Positions 1 through 8,040 of a stretch of 35,615 bases of DNA are shown here, in pieces. How positions within the stretch are numbered: the first letter of the stretch is position 1; every line of letters begins with the position of its first letter. A program made the translations under genes and the position numbers. The notes under the pieces were generated by a model that worked only from the letters and a program-made list of their open reading frames with translations, searched no databases and was not told the DNA's origin. This DNA is from Lachnospiraceae bacterium (GTDB taxonomy: Bacteria > Bacillota > Clostridia > Lachnospirales > Lachnospiraceae). Location: contig JAJQGP010000127.1 in assembly GCA_021200475.1 (NCBI GenBank), positions 1-35,615 of the forward strand, given 5' to 3'.

Positions 1-283
1 AGATGAACTGTCCTGTTCTTCCGGCAAACAGTCTGTGATCCCGCTCCAATTGTTCCGGGACAAACGCAATAAAATCTGCTACCACATCAAAGGTCTGATC
101 GCCAAGCATTTTTGCGACGTCTGCTTCCTCATTTACATCTGCCTGAATCAGATGCACGCCTTCCGGCAAATCCTCCATGCGGTTTCCGCGGTTGATCATC
201 CACAGCTCATGCCCATCAAGAAGAAGTCTTCTTGAAATTGCTTTGCTGATCACACCTGTTCCTCCGATCAATAATGCTTTCAT
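1..283 (-). CDS. NAD-dependent epimerase/dehydratase family protein (partial, N-terminal part)
   Basis: This is the first 94 codons of a leftward gene that runs off the left edge of the window. The start ATG at 281-283 is preceded by a good ribosome site (CGGGAGGG, about 8 nt away). The protein opens MKALLIGGTGVISKAI, a beta strand followed by the glycine-rich GGTGVIS loop that binds the NAD(P) ribose in the extended short-chain dehydrogenase fold. Further along, QADVNEE matches the usual acidic position after the second beta-alpha unit. The family acts on nucleotide sugars and related substrates. The catalytic YxxxK segment lies outside the window, so substrate and activity cannot be judged. 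The family call is firm; the specific function is unknown. Confidence 0.85.
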   Translation of the reverse strand, partial: MKALLIGGTGVISKAISRRLLLDGHELWMINRGNRMEDLPEGVHLIQADVNEEADVAKMLGDQTFDVVADFIAFVPEQLERDHRLFAGRTGQFI

Positions 284-369
284 AAAAATAAACCCTCCCG
301 TATTCTTCAAAGATAACTGCTCTTTCAAAGTATATCCGAAAGTCCCCCTTAAAGCAACCGGAAAGTTAC

Positions 370-399
370 TTGTATATCCCCCTTCTTTTGTGCTATACT
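370..399 (+). promoter_or_regulatory. Putative sigma-A promoter of the zinc-ribbon gene
   Basis: TTGTAT (370-375) and TATACT (394-399) are separated by 18 bp and lie about 35 bp before the start codon at 435. The -10 box is one base from consensus and the -35 box is weaker. The gap also holds the leftward start of the epimerase gene, so this is a divergent promoter region. Confidence 0.5.
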
Positions 400-434
400 C
401 TGTAAGCAAAAAAGAAAGGCAAAGGATAATTGTT

Positions 435-794
435 ATGTTTGTAATCATAGGGACTCAGCTGAAAAAAGAAGAGCTCGGTATCCTCCCGCAGGCGCAGACT
501 TGCCCGCGCTGTCAGACGGATGTTCACTTTCAGGCCTTTCTGGAACAGAAGTGGTTCACGGTTTTCTGGGCGTCGGTTTTTCCCATGGAAAGCCACTACT
601 ACTTTCAATGTCCCTGCTGCGGCCTGAGATATCAGATGAGTAAGGAGCAGATGATGGATCTTTTATACAGTCAGAAGGCGGTCACGGACGATTGTGGTTC
701 GGAGCAGGAGCTTACGATCCTTGATAAAGGTGCCAGACAGGCCGGACGATGGTATGCGCGTGCCAGAAAATACCTGCACGACCAGGAGGAATGA
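435..794 (+). CDS. Small zinc-ribbon protein of unknown function
   Basis: The 119-residue protein starts at the ATG at 435, preceded by an AAAGG ribosome site. The open frame extends further upstream, but the promoter-like box at 394-399 argues for the later start. It has two cysteine pairs, C23-P-R-C26 and C59-P-C-C62, spaced as in a zinc ribbon, with an aromatic-rich stretch (residues 33-58) between them that may pack against or insert into a membrane. The C-terminal third is charged and helical (ARQAGRWYARARKYLHD). Zinc-ribbon proteins of this size commonly bind metal and nucleic acid or protein, but no partner is indicated here. It is followed 97 bp later by the aminopeptidase gene. Function unknown. 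Confidence 0.75.
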   Translation: MFVIIGTQLKKEELGILPQAQTCPRCQTDVHFQAFLEQKWFTVFWASVFPMESHYYFQCPCCGLRYQMSKEQMMDLLYSQKAVTDDCGSEQELTILDKGARQAGRWYARARKYLHDQEE

Positions 795-795
795 T

Positions 796-870
796 TGTTA
801 CGGTTCACCTCTGGAATGGGCAGTACCACATATACTGGGAGGTTTGACCTGCAGCAAATGATTACAACAG
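796..870. repeat. Degenerate intergenic repeat-like segment (GTTAC-GGTTCAC type)
   Basis: The gap between the zinc-ribbon and aminopeptidase genes carries TGTTACGGTTCACC (796-809). Near its right end, read on the minus strand, is CATTTGCTGCAGGTCAAACC. Both pieces resemble parts of the hairpin elements at 17309-17356 and 35405-35463. The match is partial and judged by eye. A TATACT hexamer at 831-836 could be a -10 box for the aminopeptidase gene but has no convincing -35 partner. Confidence 0.3.
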
Positions 871-891
871 ACCAGGAAAGAAGGACAAAAG

Positions 892-2682
892 ATGATTCAG
901 GAGAGAATTGCCGCGCTTCGAGCGCGCATGGCAGAGGAAAAGGTAGACGCGTATCTGGTGCCGACGGATGATTTTCATGCATCCGAATACGTGGGAGATT
1001 ACTTTAAATGCCGGAAGTATATCACGGGCTTTACCGGATCCGCAGGCACTGCTGTCATTATGCAGGATATGGCCGGATTGTGGACAGACGGCCGCTATTT
1101 CATTCAGGCGGCGGCACAGCTGGATGGCAGCGGTGTGACGCTGTTTAAGATCGGGGAGCCGCAGGTACCGACCGTACATGAGTTTCTGGAGCAAAAGCTG
1201 GACGCAGGTATGTGCCTCGGCTATGACGGACGCACCGTCAGCTCGGAGGAAGCAGCGCAGCTTTCCTCTCTTCTGGATAAAAAGGGCGCTTCCATCCGGT
1301 ACGACCTGGACCTGATCGGCGATATCTGGAAGGATCGTCCGCCGCTTTCCTGTGAGCCAGTGATGGAATTGGATGTGAAATGGACGGGGGAAACCCGCGC
1401 CTCGAAGATCGGGCGCATTCGCAGGTCGGTAGAAGAAAAGGGCGCAGATCTGTTTGTACTGACTTTACTCGATGATATCGCATGGCTTTTGAATATCCGC
1501 GGCGGCGACATTCACTGCTGTCCGGTTGTGCTGTCTTATCTGGTTATGTCTGCGGACGAGATTCTCCTGTTTGCAAATGAGCAAGCATTTCCAGATGAGG
1601 TGAAGCTCGCGCTAAAAGCGGATGGCGTACGTATCTGCCCGTACAATGATGTGTATCGCTATGTCTCGGAGATTCCCGCCGGCAGAAAGGTTCTTCTTTG
1701 CCGTGAAAAAGTGAACAGCCGTCTGACCGCATCGATTCCGGAGGGTGTCACGGTACTGAATCAGAAGAATCCGACGCTGCTTGCGAAGGCCGTCAAGAAT
1801 CCAACCGAAGTGGAAAATGAACGCATAGCCCATATCAAAGACGGCGTAGCTCTGACGAAATTTATCTATTGGCTGAAAACAAATGTCGGAAAGCTTCCGA
1901 TGACAGAGCTGAGTGTGGAGGAAAAATTGTTTGCGTTCCGCCAGGAGCAGGAGCACTTCATGGGGAACAGCTTTGACCCCATTATTTCCTATGGAGCTCA
2001 TGCGGCGATGAATCACTATTCCGCTACCCCGGAAACAGATATCCCGATCGAGGCGAAAGGCCTGCTTCTCGCAGATACAGGCGGACATTATCTGGAAGGG
2101 ACGACGGATACTACACGAACGATTGCGATGGGACCGCTCACAGACGAACAGAAGCTGTATTTCACAGCCGTGCTGCGCGGTACGCTCAGACTTGCCGACG
2201 CAAAATTCCGCTATGGCACCACTGGTCTGAACCTGGATTACCTGGCGCGCAGTCCGCTCTGGGAGCTTGGAAAAGACTTCAATCATGGTACCGGGCACGG
2301 CGTCGGCTACTTTCTGAACGTCCACGAAGGTCCAAACAGTTTCAACTGGAAGACAACCTCAACACGTAAAGCGGACACTGTCTTCGAAGAGGGAATGATC
2401 ACCTCCGATGAGCCCGGCTACTATGTGGAAGACGGCTATGGCATCCGCCATGAAAATATGATCGTCTGCGTAAAGGATAAAAAGACAGAATTTGGCCAGT
2501 TTATGCGGTTTGAACACCTCACCATGGTGCCGTTCGACCTCGATGCAATCGTTCCGGAGCAGATGTCTGAGCCGGAGCGGAAACTGCTGAACCGCTACCA
2601 CGCGCAGGTTTATGAAAAGATCGCCCCGCACCTCAATGAGGAAGAAGCTGCGTGGCTGAAGACTGCGACCAGAGAAATATAA
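892..2682 (+). CDS. Aminopeptidase P family protein (M24B Xaa-Pro aminopeptidase)
   Basis: This 596-residue cytosolic metallopeptidase is expected to remove N-terminal residues that precede proline. It has the long three-domain layout of the family: two creatinase-like N domains (about 1-310), the pita-bread catalytic domain (about 315-530) and an M24 C-terminal extension (about 535-596). The five expected dinuclear metal ligands are visible: D395 (LLLADTGG), D406 (TTDTTR), H469 (HGTGHGVG), E507 (SDEPGYY) and E521 (RHENM). The start ATG follows an AAGGA ribosome site at 5-6 nt spacing. It appears monocistronic, with no T-tailed hairpin after the stop on this strand. The family call is very secure; peptide preference is inferred. 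Confidence 0.96.
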   Translation: MIQERIAALRARMAEEKVDAYLVPTDDFHASEYVGDYFKCRKYITGFTGSAGTAVIMQDMAGLWTDGRYFIQAAAQLDGSGVTLFKIGEPQVPTVHEFLEQKLDAGMCLGYDGRTVSSEEAAQLSSLLDKKGASIRYDLDLIGDIWKDRPPLSCEPVMELDVKWTGETRASKIGRIRRSVEEKGADLFVLTLLDDIAWLLNIRGGDIHCCPVVLSYLVMSADEILLFANEQAFPDEVKLALKADGVRICPYNDVYRYVSEIPAGRKVLLCREKVNSRLTASIPEGVTVLNQKNPTLLAKAVKNPTEVENERIAHIKDGVALTKFIYWLKTNVGKLPMTELSVEEKLFAFRQEQEHFMGNSFDPIISYGAHAAMNHYSATPETDIPIEAKGLLLADTGGHYLEGTTDTTRTIAMGPLTDEQKLYFTAVLRGTLRLADAKFRYGTTGLNLDYLARSPLWELGKDFNHGTGHGVGYFLNVHEGPNSFNWKTTSTRKADTVFEEGMITSDEPGYYVEDGYGIRHENMIVCVKDKKTEFGQFMRFEHLTMVPFDLDAIVPEQMSEPERKLLNRYHAQVYEKIAPHLNEEEAAWLKTATREI

Positions 2683-2780
2683 AGCAAAGATCGAGCTGGA
2701 AGCGGCCGTCTTCCTTCTGCTCGCCCGCACAGGCCGGGTGCAGCATAAGACTCGCAAAACTCCCTCCCGGTCCTGCGCAT

Positions 2781-2820
2781 AAAACAAGCAGGCGGCGCCG
2801 ACCACTCAGCGCCGCCTGCT
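2781..2820 (-). terminator. Intrinsic terminator at the end of the pgsA operon
   Basis: A perfect 12-bp stem (2787-2798 with 2809-2820, 10-nt loop) is followed on the minus strand by a T-rich run (TTGTTTTATG). It sits 33 bp beyond the pgsA stop. On the plus strand the hairpin has no T tail, so termination is clearest for leftward transcription. It may still slow rightward transcripts from the aminopeptidase gene. Confidence 0.75.
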
Positions 2821-2853
2821 GCACAGACGATATGACTATTTACCACGAATCCT

Positions 2854-3390
2854 TCACATCTGCCCATCCATAACGCCCCAGTTTTTACGCAGATAATCCA
2901 CAAGGGAGATCACCGTCAGAAGCAGGGCGATCCAAACCACGATCTCTGACAGCGTATTCCAGACGGTTCCAAAATCATAGAGCAGCATCACGATCATGAT
3001 CATCTGAAAGACGGTCTTGAATTTTCCCCAGTAGCTGGCTGCAATCACAGTCCCCTTGTCGGAAGCCACAAGACGGAAGCCACTGATGACAAACTCACGC
3101 CCAATGATGATAATCACCATCCACGCCGCCAGCTTCTGCTGCGCGACCAGACAGATCATAGCCGAGCACACCAGGAGCTTATCCGCGATGGGATCCATGA
3201 ATTTTCCAAAATCCGTCACCAGATTATTTTTTCTGGCAATATGACCGTCAAGCGCGTCCGTTGCGCTCGCAAGAATGAAAAGAATTCCCGCCCAGATATT
3301 TCCATAGGGAATACCGTCGACGAGCATCAGGACAACGAAAACCGGCACCAGGCATACACGAAGCATGGTCAGTTTATTCGGTAGATTCAT
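2854..3390 (-). CDS. pgsA: CDP-diacylglycerol--glycerol-3-phosphate 3-phosphatidyltransferase
   Basis: The 178-residue integral membrane enzyme makes phosphatidylglycerol phosphate from CDP-diacylglycerol and glycerol 3-phosphate, the committed step to phosphatidylglycerol and cardiolipin. The CDP-alcohol phosphotransferase signature is complete: D45, D48, G49, A52-R53, then G62, D66 and D70 in the order DxxDGxxAR-x8-GxxxDxxxD. Four or more hydrophobic helices surround it, and MNLPNKLTMLR at the N terminus is typical of PgsA. It overlaps the 3' end of rimO by 17 nt, so translation is probably coupled, and it is the last gene of the operon before the terminator. Length is normal for the family. 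Confidence 0.96.
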   Translation of the reverse strand: MNLPNKLTMLRVCLVPVFVVLMLVDGIPYGNIWAGILFILASATDALDGHIARKNNLVTDFGKFMDPIADKLLVCSAMICLVAQQKLAAWMVIIIIGREFVISGFRLVASDKGTVIAASYWGKFKTVFQMIMIVMLLYDFGTVWNTLSEIVVWIALLLTVISLVDYLRKNWGVMDGQM

Positions 3391-4711
3391 CCGCTATCTC
3401 TCCTATCAAATCATATTCCTGTGCGCCGGTGATGACCACCTGCGCAAAATCACCGGACATCAGTGTCTCCGAGGTGTTAATAAACAAAAGGCCGTCTACA
3501 TTCGGTGCATCTCCGTAGGTCCGCGCGACATAAACATGGTCATCCGGAAGCTCTCCTTCCACCATCGCGGTAACGGTGCGCCCGACCATCCTCTGGGCAC
3601 AGTCAAATGCAATCTCCTGCTGCAGCTCCATCAGATCCTCCTGCCAGGAAAGCTTTGTCTCCTCGTCATGCTGATCCGGCATAGCTGCCGCCGCAGTATC
3701 CTCCTCCTGGGAATAAGGAAACACGCCGAGACGATCAAATTCCATCTCATCAATGAAATCCATCAATTCCTCATGCTGCTCCTCGGTCTCGCCCGGAAAT
3801 CCTGCAATCAGAGTTGTGCGCAACACAATATCCGGGATTTTCTCCCGCAGATTTTGAATGATCTCTGTCAGGTCTGCGCGCGTCGTGCGCCGCCCCATCC
3901 GCTTTAATACCGCGTCAGAGGCATGCTGAATCGGCAGGTCCAGATAATGGCAAATCTTCGGCTCACGGCGCATCACTTCAATCAGCTCATCATAAATCTC
4001 TTCCGGATAACAGTACAAAATCCGGATCCAGCGAATTCCGCTGATTTTGCAGAGTGCTTCCAGCAAAAGGTGAAGACATTTGCGCCCGTACAGATCCGTC
4101 CCATACAGAGTCGTCTCCTGAGCTACAAGGATCAGTTCCTTCACCCCCTGCCCGGCCAGTGTCTCTGCCTGAGCAATCAGACGCTCCATCGGCACACTGC
4201 GGTAAGGTCCCCGCAGTTTCGGAATAATGCAATAAGTACAATGCTTGTCGCAGCCTTCCGCAATCTTCAGGTAAGCGTAATGTCCGCCAGTCGTTACCAC
4301 ACGGCCCTCCTGCGGCTCCGGCAGCCGGTCAAGCGGCTCAATCTCCATACGGCGCTCTCCCGCAAGCGCTTTCTCAATCGCGGAAACAATATTTTCGTAC
4401 GCGGTCGTGCCAAGCACCGCATCCACCTCCGGCAGCTCATCGAGAATCTCCTGCCGATAGCGCTGTGCCATACAGCCAGTCACCAGCAACGCCTTACAAC
4501 TGCCGGCTTTCCGGTATTCTGCCATCTCCAGAATCGCCTGGACACTCTCGTCCTTTGCATCATTGATGAAACAGCAGGTGTTAATAATGATGATATCCGC
4601 CTCTGTCTCATCATCGGTAATCTCATAGCCATGCGCAGTCAGAAGACCAAGCATTTCCTCCGAATCAACCAGGTTTTTATCACAGCCCAGAGAAAGAAAA
4701 AGTATTTTCAT
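3374..4711 (-). CDS. rimO: Ribosomal protein S12 methylthiotransferase
   Basis: RimO is a radical-SAM enzyme that adds a methylthio group to a conserved aspartate of ribosomal protein S12. The 445-residue protein has the N-terminal MTTase domain with cluster cysteines C10, C46 and C80, the radical-SAM motif C154-x3-C158-x2-C161 (CDKHCTYC), and a C-terminal TRAM-type segment from about residue 375. The opening MKILFLSLGCDKNLVDSE separates RimO from its tRNA-modifying relatives MiaB and MtaB. Its ATG overlaps the stop of the DUF308 gene by 4 nt, and its own end overlaps pgsA. Adjacency to rpoZ/gmk and pgsA is a familiar clostridial order. Confidence 0.95.
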   Translation of the reverse strand: MKILFLSLGCDKNLVDSEEMLGLLTAHGYEITDDETEADIIIINTCCFINDAKDESVQAILEMAEYRKAGSCKALLVTGCMAQRYRQEILDELPEVDAVLGTTAYENIVSAIEKALAGERRMEIEPLDRLPEPQEGRVVTTGGHYAYLKIAEGCDKHCTYCIIPKLRGPYRSVPMERLIAQAETLAGQGVKELILVAQETTLYGTDLYGRKCLHLLLEALCKISGIRWIRILYCYPEEIYDELIEVMRREPKICHYLDLPIQHASDAVLKRMGRRTTRADLTEIIQNLREKIPDIVLRTTLIAGFPGETEEQHEELMDFIDEMEFDRLGVFPYSQEEDTAAAAMPDQHDEETKLSWQEDLMELQQEIAFDCAQRMVGRTVTAMVEGELPDDHVYVARTYGDAPNVDGLLFINTSETLMSGDFAQVVITGAQEYDLIGEIADESTE

Positions 4712-5643
4712 AGCTGTGCCTCCCTGGCTGTCACTTCTATTGGACGCTCCTGGGGCAGACTGGCCTGTATGGATTCCGCTTCCGCGATATCGCTCTCCCT
4801 GTCTGAGCCATCCGGTACGACAACCATATCGTTCGAATCACTCACAGTGTCTGAACCCATTTCCGTACACTCCCCGCTGCCTGCGGCACCTGGCTCCATT
4901 GTACCATTTGGAGTGCTTTCCTCCGCATCTTCCCTCTTCGATGTGACTTCTTCGCCATCCACCACGACTTCCCTATTTTTCTGCGCCTTCTTTTCCTGTT
5001 TTCTGGCTTTCTTCTCCGCTTTGACGGCGTCAGAGCGATCCCACTCACTCCTGACAAGAACCGCGATATCTGTCCCGGGGTGATCCTTCTGCATCTTATT
5101 CAGCTTTTTTGTCCGGAACTGAATACAAAGCAGGTCAAGCAGGTTTGTCGCCCCATCCAGAATCAGGCAGACACCGATATAGAAAAGCATCTGTGGATCA
5201 CTTGCAAACGGATAAACCAGCAGCACAATCCCCAGAGCAATAATCACCAGCGCAGCGATCAGTCCAATATACCAGCGCCTTACCAGAAGCTTTTTCATGC
5301 TGATGGTACTTTGAATCTTGACAATCGCGCCAAGAAGAAGCACCGTTGCCATGGCAAATGGCAGAACCATACTTAAAAATTCCGGCGTCAGCAAAATAAA
5401 GACTCCCAGCGCCACACAGACGACAGCAATCACAAGCTCCACCTGAAGGAAACCTTCCTGCCGCTTATCTCTGGTAAAATAAATCACTCCGTAAGTGGCT
5501 CCAAGGACAATCAGGATAATTCCCAGCCCTTTGCCAATCATCTCAAGGGACAGCGATGGCCATAAAAGAAGCACAATTCCAATCGCTACATAGAGAAACG
5601 AAAGGAAAATATAGCTTCTGCTGAATTCCCTTATTTTTTTCAA
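4708..5643 (-). CDS. DUF308 (HdeD-like) membrane protein with long charged C-terminal tail
   Basis: The 311-residue protein has about six hydrophobic helices in residues 1-180, arranged as repeated pairs (for example FLYVAIGIVLLLWP and IGLIAALVIIALGIVLLVYP), as in the DUF308/HdeD family. A cytosolic-looking tail of about 130 residues follows. It is first Lys/Arg-rich (VKAEKKARKQEKKAQKN) and then strongly acidic and Ser/Thr-rich, and looks disordered. HdeD-type proteins are linked to acid or envelope stress in enterobacteria, but the role in Clostridia is not established. The gene lies between rpoZ and rimO and overlaps rimO by 4 nt, so it is part of the operon. The tail is much longer than the minimal family domain. 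Confidence 0.85.
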   Translation of the reverse strand: MKKIREFSRSYIFLSFLYVAIGIVLLLWPSLSLEMIGKGLGIILIVLGATYGVIYFTRDKRQEGFLQVELVIAVVCVALGVFILLTPEFLSMVLPFAMATVLLLGAIVKIQSTISMKKLLVRRWYIGLIAALVIIALGIVLLVYPFASDPQMLFYIGVCLILDGATNLLDLLCIQFRTKKLNKMQKDHPGTDIAVLVRSEWDRSDAVKAEKKARKQEKKAQKNREVVVDGEEVTSKREDAEESTPNGTMEPGAAGSGECTEMGSDTVSDSNDMVVVPDGSDRESDIAEAESIQASLPQERPIEVTAREAQL

Positions 5644-5664
5644 AAGTATCCCTCCGTCTTAACT

Positions 5665-5698
5665 CGTTACAGGTCACCCCCGGCTGATTCACGTGACC
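5665..5698. repeat. Intergenic inverted repeat GGTCAC/GTGACC with CGTTACAGGTCAC motif
   Basis: The 62-bp gap between rpoZ and the DUF308 gene contains CGTTACAGGTCACCCC (5665-5680). GGTCAC (5672-5677) is mirrored by GTGACC (5693-5698) across a 15-nt loop. There is no T tail. The CGTTAC-GGTCAC string recurs at 17309 and, less exactly, at 796 and 24508. Confidence 0.4.
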
Positions 5699-5705
5699 AG
5701 CAGCC

Positions 5706-5969
5706 TCAGTTCTCCTGATCCGCCGTCTCTCCTCCCGGCAGAATCTTGAGCTGACCGGTGTACAGCTCTTCTACCGCCTTTGAGAGTGGTTTGGAAACAG
5801 AAAACGCTTTCATATCCTCACCGGCCCTGGACTGGCGCGCAATGATCTGACGCGCGCGTTTCGACGTAGCCATTACAATCGAATAGCGGCTGTTCACAAC
5901 CGGCGTATCGCCCTCCTCTACCTCACTGTTTACTACATTCATTAAATCTGAATACGATGGATGAAACAT
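5706..5969 (-). CDS. rpoZ: DNA-directed RNA polymerase omega subunit
   Basis: The 87-residue protein begins MFHPSYSDLMNVVNSE and contains VVNSRYSIVMATSKRARQI, the Firmicute form of the omega core in which the conserved Arg-Tyr-Ser helix and the KRAR stretch contact the beta-prime subunit. Omega helps assemble and stabilise RNA polymerase. The C-terminal KPLSKAVEELYTGQLKI is also standard for clostridial RpoZ. The ATG has a good ribosome site (AAAGGAG, 9 nt spacing) and lies 18 nt after gmk. The gmk-rpoZ pairing is strongly conserved in bacteria, which supports the call despite the short length. Confidence 0.93.
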   Translation of the reverse strand: MFHPSYSDLMNVVNSEVEEGDTPVVNSRYSIVMATSKRARQIIARQSRAGEDMKAFSVSKPLSKAVEELYTGQLKILPGGETADQEN

Positions 5970-5987
5970 AATTTTATTCTCCTTTCT

Positions 5988-6614
5988 TTATCCTGCCAAT
6001 TCCTTCAGTTCTGTCTGGATCTGCTTTGCAAAATCCAGATTTCTGTTTATCATATTATGCTGGCTCTCAATCAGATGATGTACTTCCTCCACCGCCTGAT
6101 CCAGATCCGCATTTACTACCATATAATCATAGCGATCCACATACTTCGATTCTTCGAGGGCCTGTGTCAGCCGCTGGCGGATCACTTCCTCGCTCTCCGT
6201 ATCTCTGCCCCGCAGCCGCTCCACAAGGGTCTGTGCATCGGGCGGCATCACAAAAAGCATCAGTACATCCGGATCCTGCGCTTTTACCTTGAGTGCCCCC
6301 TGCTGCTCAATCTCCAGAATCACATCCCGTCCCTGTGAGAGCTGCTCTTCCACATACTCCTTCGGTGTGCCATAATAATGATCACAGTAACGCGCATACT
6401 CAATCAGGCGCCCCTGTCCGATCATTTCCTCAAATTCTTCTTCCGTTTTAAAAAAATATTCCCGGCCATCTGCTTCTCCTTCCCGCGGCTCTCTCGTCGT
6501 CGTGGAAACTGACAGCGCGTATTGGCCATAACGCGCCGTCAGTGCTTTCATCAATGTACCTTTTCCTACTCCGGAATATCCGGACACAACAACCAGGATT
6601 CCCTTCCTGTCCAT
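5988..6614 (-). CDS. gmk: Guanylate kinase
   Basis: Guanylate kinase phosphorylates GMP or dGMP to the diphosphate with ATP. The 208-residue protein has the P-loop SGYSGVGKGTLM near residues 10-21, and the GMP-binding segment STTTREPREGEADGREYFF near 37-56 with the expected Ser, Arg and Tyr contacts. The lid region RLRGRDTESEEVIRQRL lies near 135-150. Length and motif order are normal. It starts one base after the stop of remA and is followed by rpoZ, so the three genes form a tight translational block. Confidence 0.97.
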   Translation of the reverse strand: MDRKGILVVVSGYSGVGKGTLMKALTARYGQYALSVSTTTREPREGEADGREYFFKTEEEFEEMIGQGRLIEYARYCDHYYGTPKEYVEEQLSQGRDVILEIEQQGALKVKAQDPDVLMLFVMPPDAQTLVERLRGRDTESEEVIRQRLTQALEESKYVDRYDYMVVNADLDQAVEEVHHLIESQHNMINRNLDFAKQIQTELKELAG

Positions 6615-6615
6615 A

Positions 6616-6888
6616 TCATTCTCCCTTCGGTGTGCGCCTGGAAAGTGCCGCTCCCTCTGTCATTCGCTGGGCGATCGTATCCGGCTGAACGGCGGAGAGC
6701 ACAATCTGCTCTGTCTCCAGGACAATCACTGCCTTTGTCCGCCTGCCCTGTGTCGCGTCTACAATATGCTGCTGCTCCTTCGCGTTCTGCACCATGCGCT
6801 TAATTGGCGCCGCATCCGGATTCACCACAGCAACTACTTTTTCTGTATTTACGAGATTTCCAAAGCCAATGTTAATGAAATCTGCCAT
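6616..6888 (-). CDS. remA: RemA/DUF370 family DNA-binding regulator
   Basis: The 90-residue protein MADFINIGFGNLVNTEKVVAV... is RemA of the DUF370 family. In Bacillus subtilis it binds DNA and activates biofilm matrix genes and some osmoprotection genes. Conserved features are the FxNxxxxxK start, SAxPxR-like IKRMVQNA, and DATxGRRTKAVIVL. The frame stays open 16 codons upstream, but the chosen ATG at 6886-6888 has a GAGGAG ribosome site and matches the universal N terminus. It lies between yicC and gmk, the usual Firmicute order. Its targets in this organism are unknown. Confidence 0.92.
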   Translation of the reverse strand: MADFINIGFGNLVNTEKVVAVVNPDAAPIKRMVQNAKEQQHIVDATQGRRTKAVIVLETEQIVLSAVQPDTIAQRMTEGAALSRRTPKGE

Positions 6889-6974
6889 AGCGCTCCTCTG
6901 ACTTTCCGCTTTCTGCCGCAATCCTGCCTGAAGCACCCGTTTTCCTGTACTCCCTGCACTTTATCGGTCATTCT

Positions 6975-7856
6975 TCATTCGATATTCTGGATCTGTTCGC
7001 GCACCTTCTCAATGTCAGTCTTCAGATCAATCGCGATGTTCGACGTCGCAAGGTCATTTGCTTTGGAAAGGATTGTATTCGCCTCCCGGTTCATCTCCTG
7101 CGCGATGAAATCCAGCTTCCGCCCGACAGCGCCTCCTTTCAGCAGCTCTCCCTGCATCGTGTGAATATGGCTGCGCAGGCGCACGGTCTCTTCGTCCGTG
7201 CAGATCTTGTCCGCGTAAATCACAACCTCCGAAGCAATGCGCTGCTCTTCGATCTGGGTATCGGCCAAAAGCTCTTTCACCTTATCCTCCAGCTTCGCGC
7301 GGTATTCCGCTACAATCTGCGGATAACGCTCCTCTATGAGACTTACATTTTCGTCCATTCTCGATAATTTGTCAAGAATGTCTGTCTTTAAAGATTCCCC
7401 TTCCTTTTCCCGGGAAGCCGACAGCTGCTCACACGCCCCCCCCCGCAGAGCCGGGAGAAGGCTCGCCCAGAGTTCCTCCTCATCCACGTCCTGCTCTTCC
7501 ATGGAAAACACTTCCGGACAGCGGCCCAGGCCGGTCGCCGTAATATCATCCTTCACAGAAAAATGCTCCGACATCTGACGTAAATACTTCAGATACTCCG
7601 CTGCCAGTTCTTCATTAAAATGCAGAGACACCGCCTGCTCCGCATAGTCCTCATAGGTCACATACAGGTCAATCTTGCCGCGCTGCACATAGGCCTTCAG
7701 TTCATTGCGGATCGCGGACTCAAAAGGGCTGAATTTCTTCGGCATTTTAATATTGACGTCAAAATAACGGTGGTTCACCGCTTTGATTTCCACTGTAAAC
7801 TTCTTATTGCTATGGAGATATTCACATCTGCCAAAGCCTGTCATACTCTTAATCAT
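6975..7856 (-). CDS. YicC/YloC family endoribonuclease
   Basis: The 293-residue protein opens MIKSMTGFGRCE and ends in the C-terminal DUF1732 signature GRKLDFIAQEMNREANTILSKAND, the two hallmarks of YicC/YloC proteins. Members have been shown to be ring-shaped endoribonucleases acting on RNA, including small RNAs in E. coli. The chosen ATG follows GGAAGG at 7 nt; an 11-codon upstream extension lacks the family N terminus. It is the first gene of a seven-gene leftward operon and lies about 50 bp below a near-consensus promoter. The operon links RNA turnover, GMP phosphorylation, RNA polymerase, ribosome modification and phospholipid synthesis. Confidence 0.93.
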   Translation of the reverse strand: MIKSMTGFGRCEYLHSNKKFTVEIKAVNHRYFDVNIKMPKKFSPFESAIRNELKAYVQRGKIDLYVTYEDYAEQAVSLHFNEELAAEYLKYLRQMSEHFSVKDDITATGLGRCPEVFSMEEQDVDEEELWASLLPALRGGACEQLSASREKEGESLKTDILDKLSRMDENVSLIEERYPQIVAEYRAKLEDKVKELLADTQIEEQRIASEVVIYADKICTDEETVRLRSHIHTMQGELLKGGAVGRKLDFIAQEMNREANTILSKANDLATSNIAIDLKTDIEKVREQIQNIE

Positions 7857-7903
7857 TGCTTTTCCTTCCCGGCAACCATGAACCGCCAATTGCTCTTCTG
7901 GCT

Positions 7904-7932
7904 ATTATACGTTATCAAATTCTGGCAGTCAA
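7904..7932 (-). promoter_or_regulatory. Strong sigma-A promoter of the yicC-pgsA operon
   Basis: On the minus strand TTGACT (7927-7932), a 17-bp spacer and a perfect TATAAT (7904-7909) lie about 48 bp before the yicC ATG. One mismatch in twelve makes it one of the best promoters in the window, as expected for an operon with gmk, rpoZ and pgsA. The rest of 7933-8040, below the helicase gene, shows a GCCTTC/GAAGGC mini-hairpin but no convincing terminator. Confidence 0.85.
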
Positions 7933-8040
7933 CGAATTTCTTCGAACAACACACGTCTTCCTCAGACATATGACGCGTAAGCGGCATATAGCCTTCGAAG
8001 AAGGCGCGCTGACCTGTGGCCTGCTGTCCCGAATAGTTAC

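Noticed and set aside
2787..2820. Terminator for the aminopeptidase gene on the plus strand
   Set aside because: The hairpin is strong but lacks a T-run on that strand; the T-rich side is on the minus strand, serving pgsA.
3923..5083. A 386-codon plus-strand frame opposite rimO and the DUF308 gene
   Set aside because: It spans two well-supported overlapping genes on the other strand and has no recognisable motif or ribosome site.
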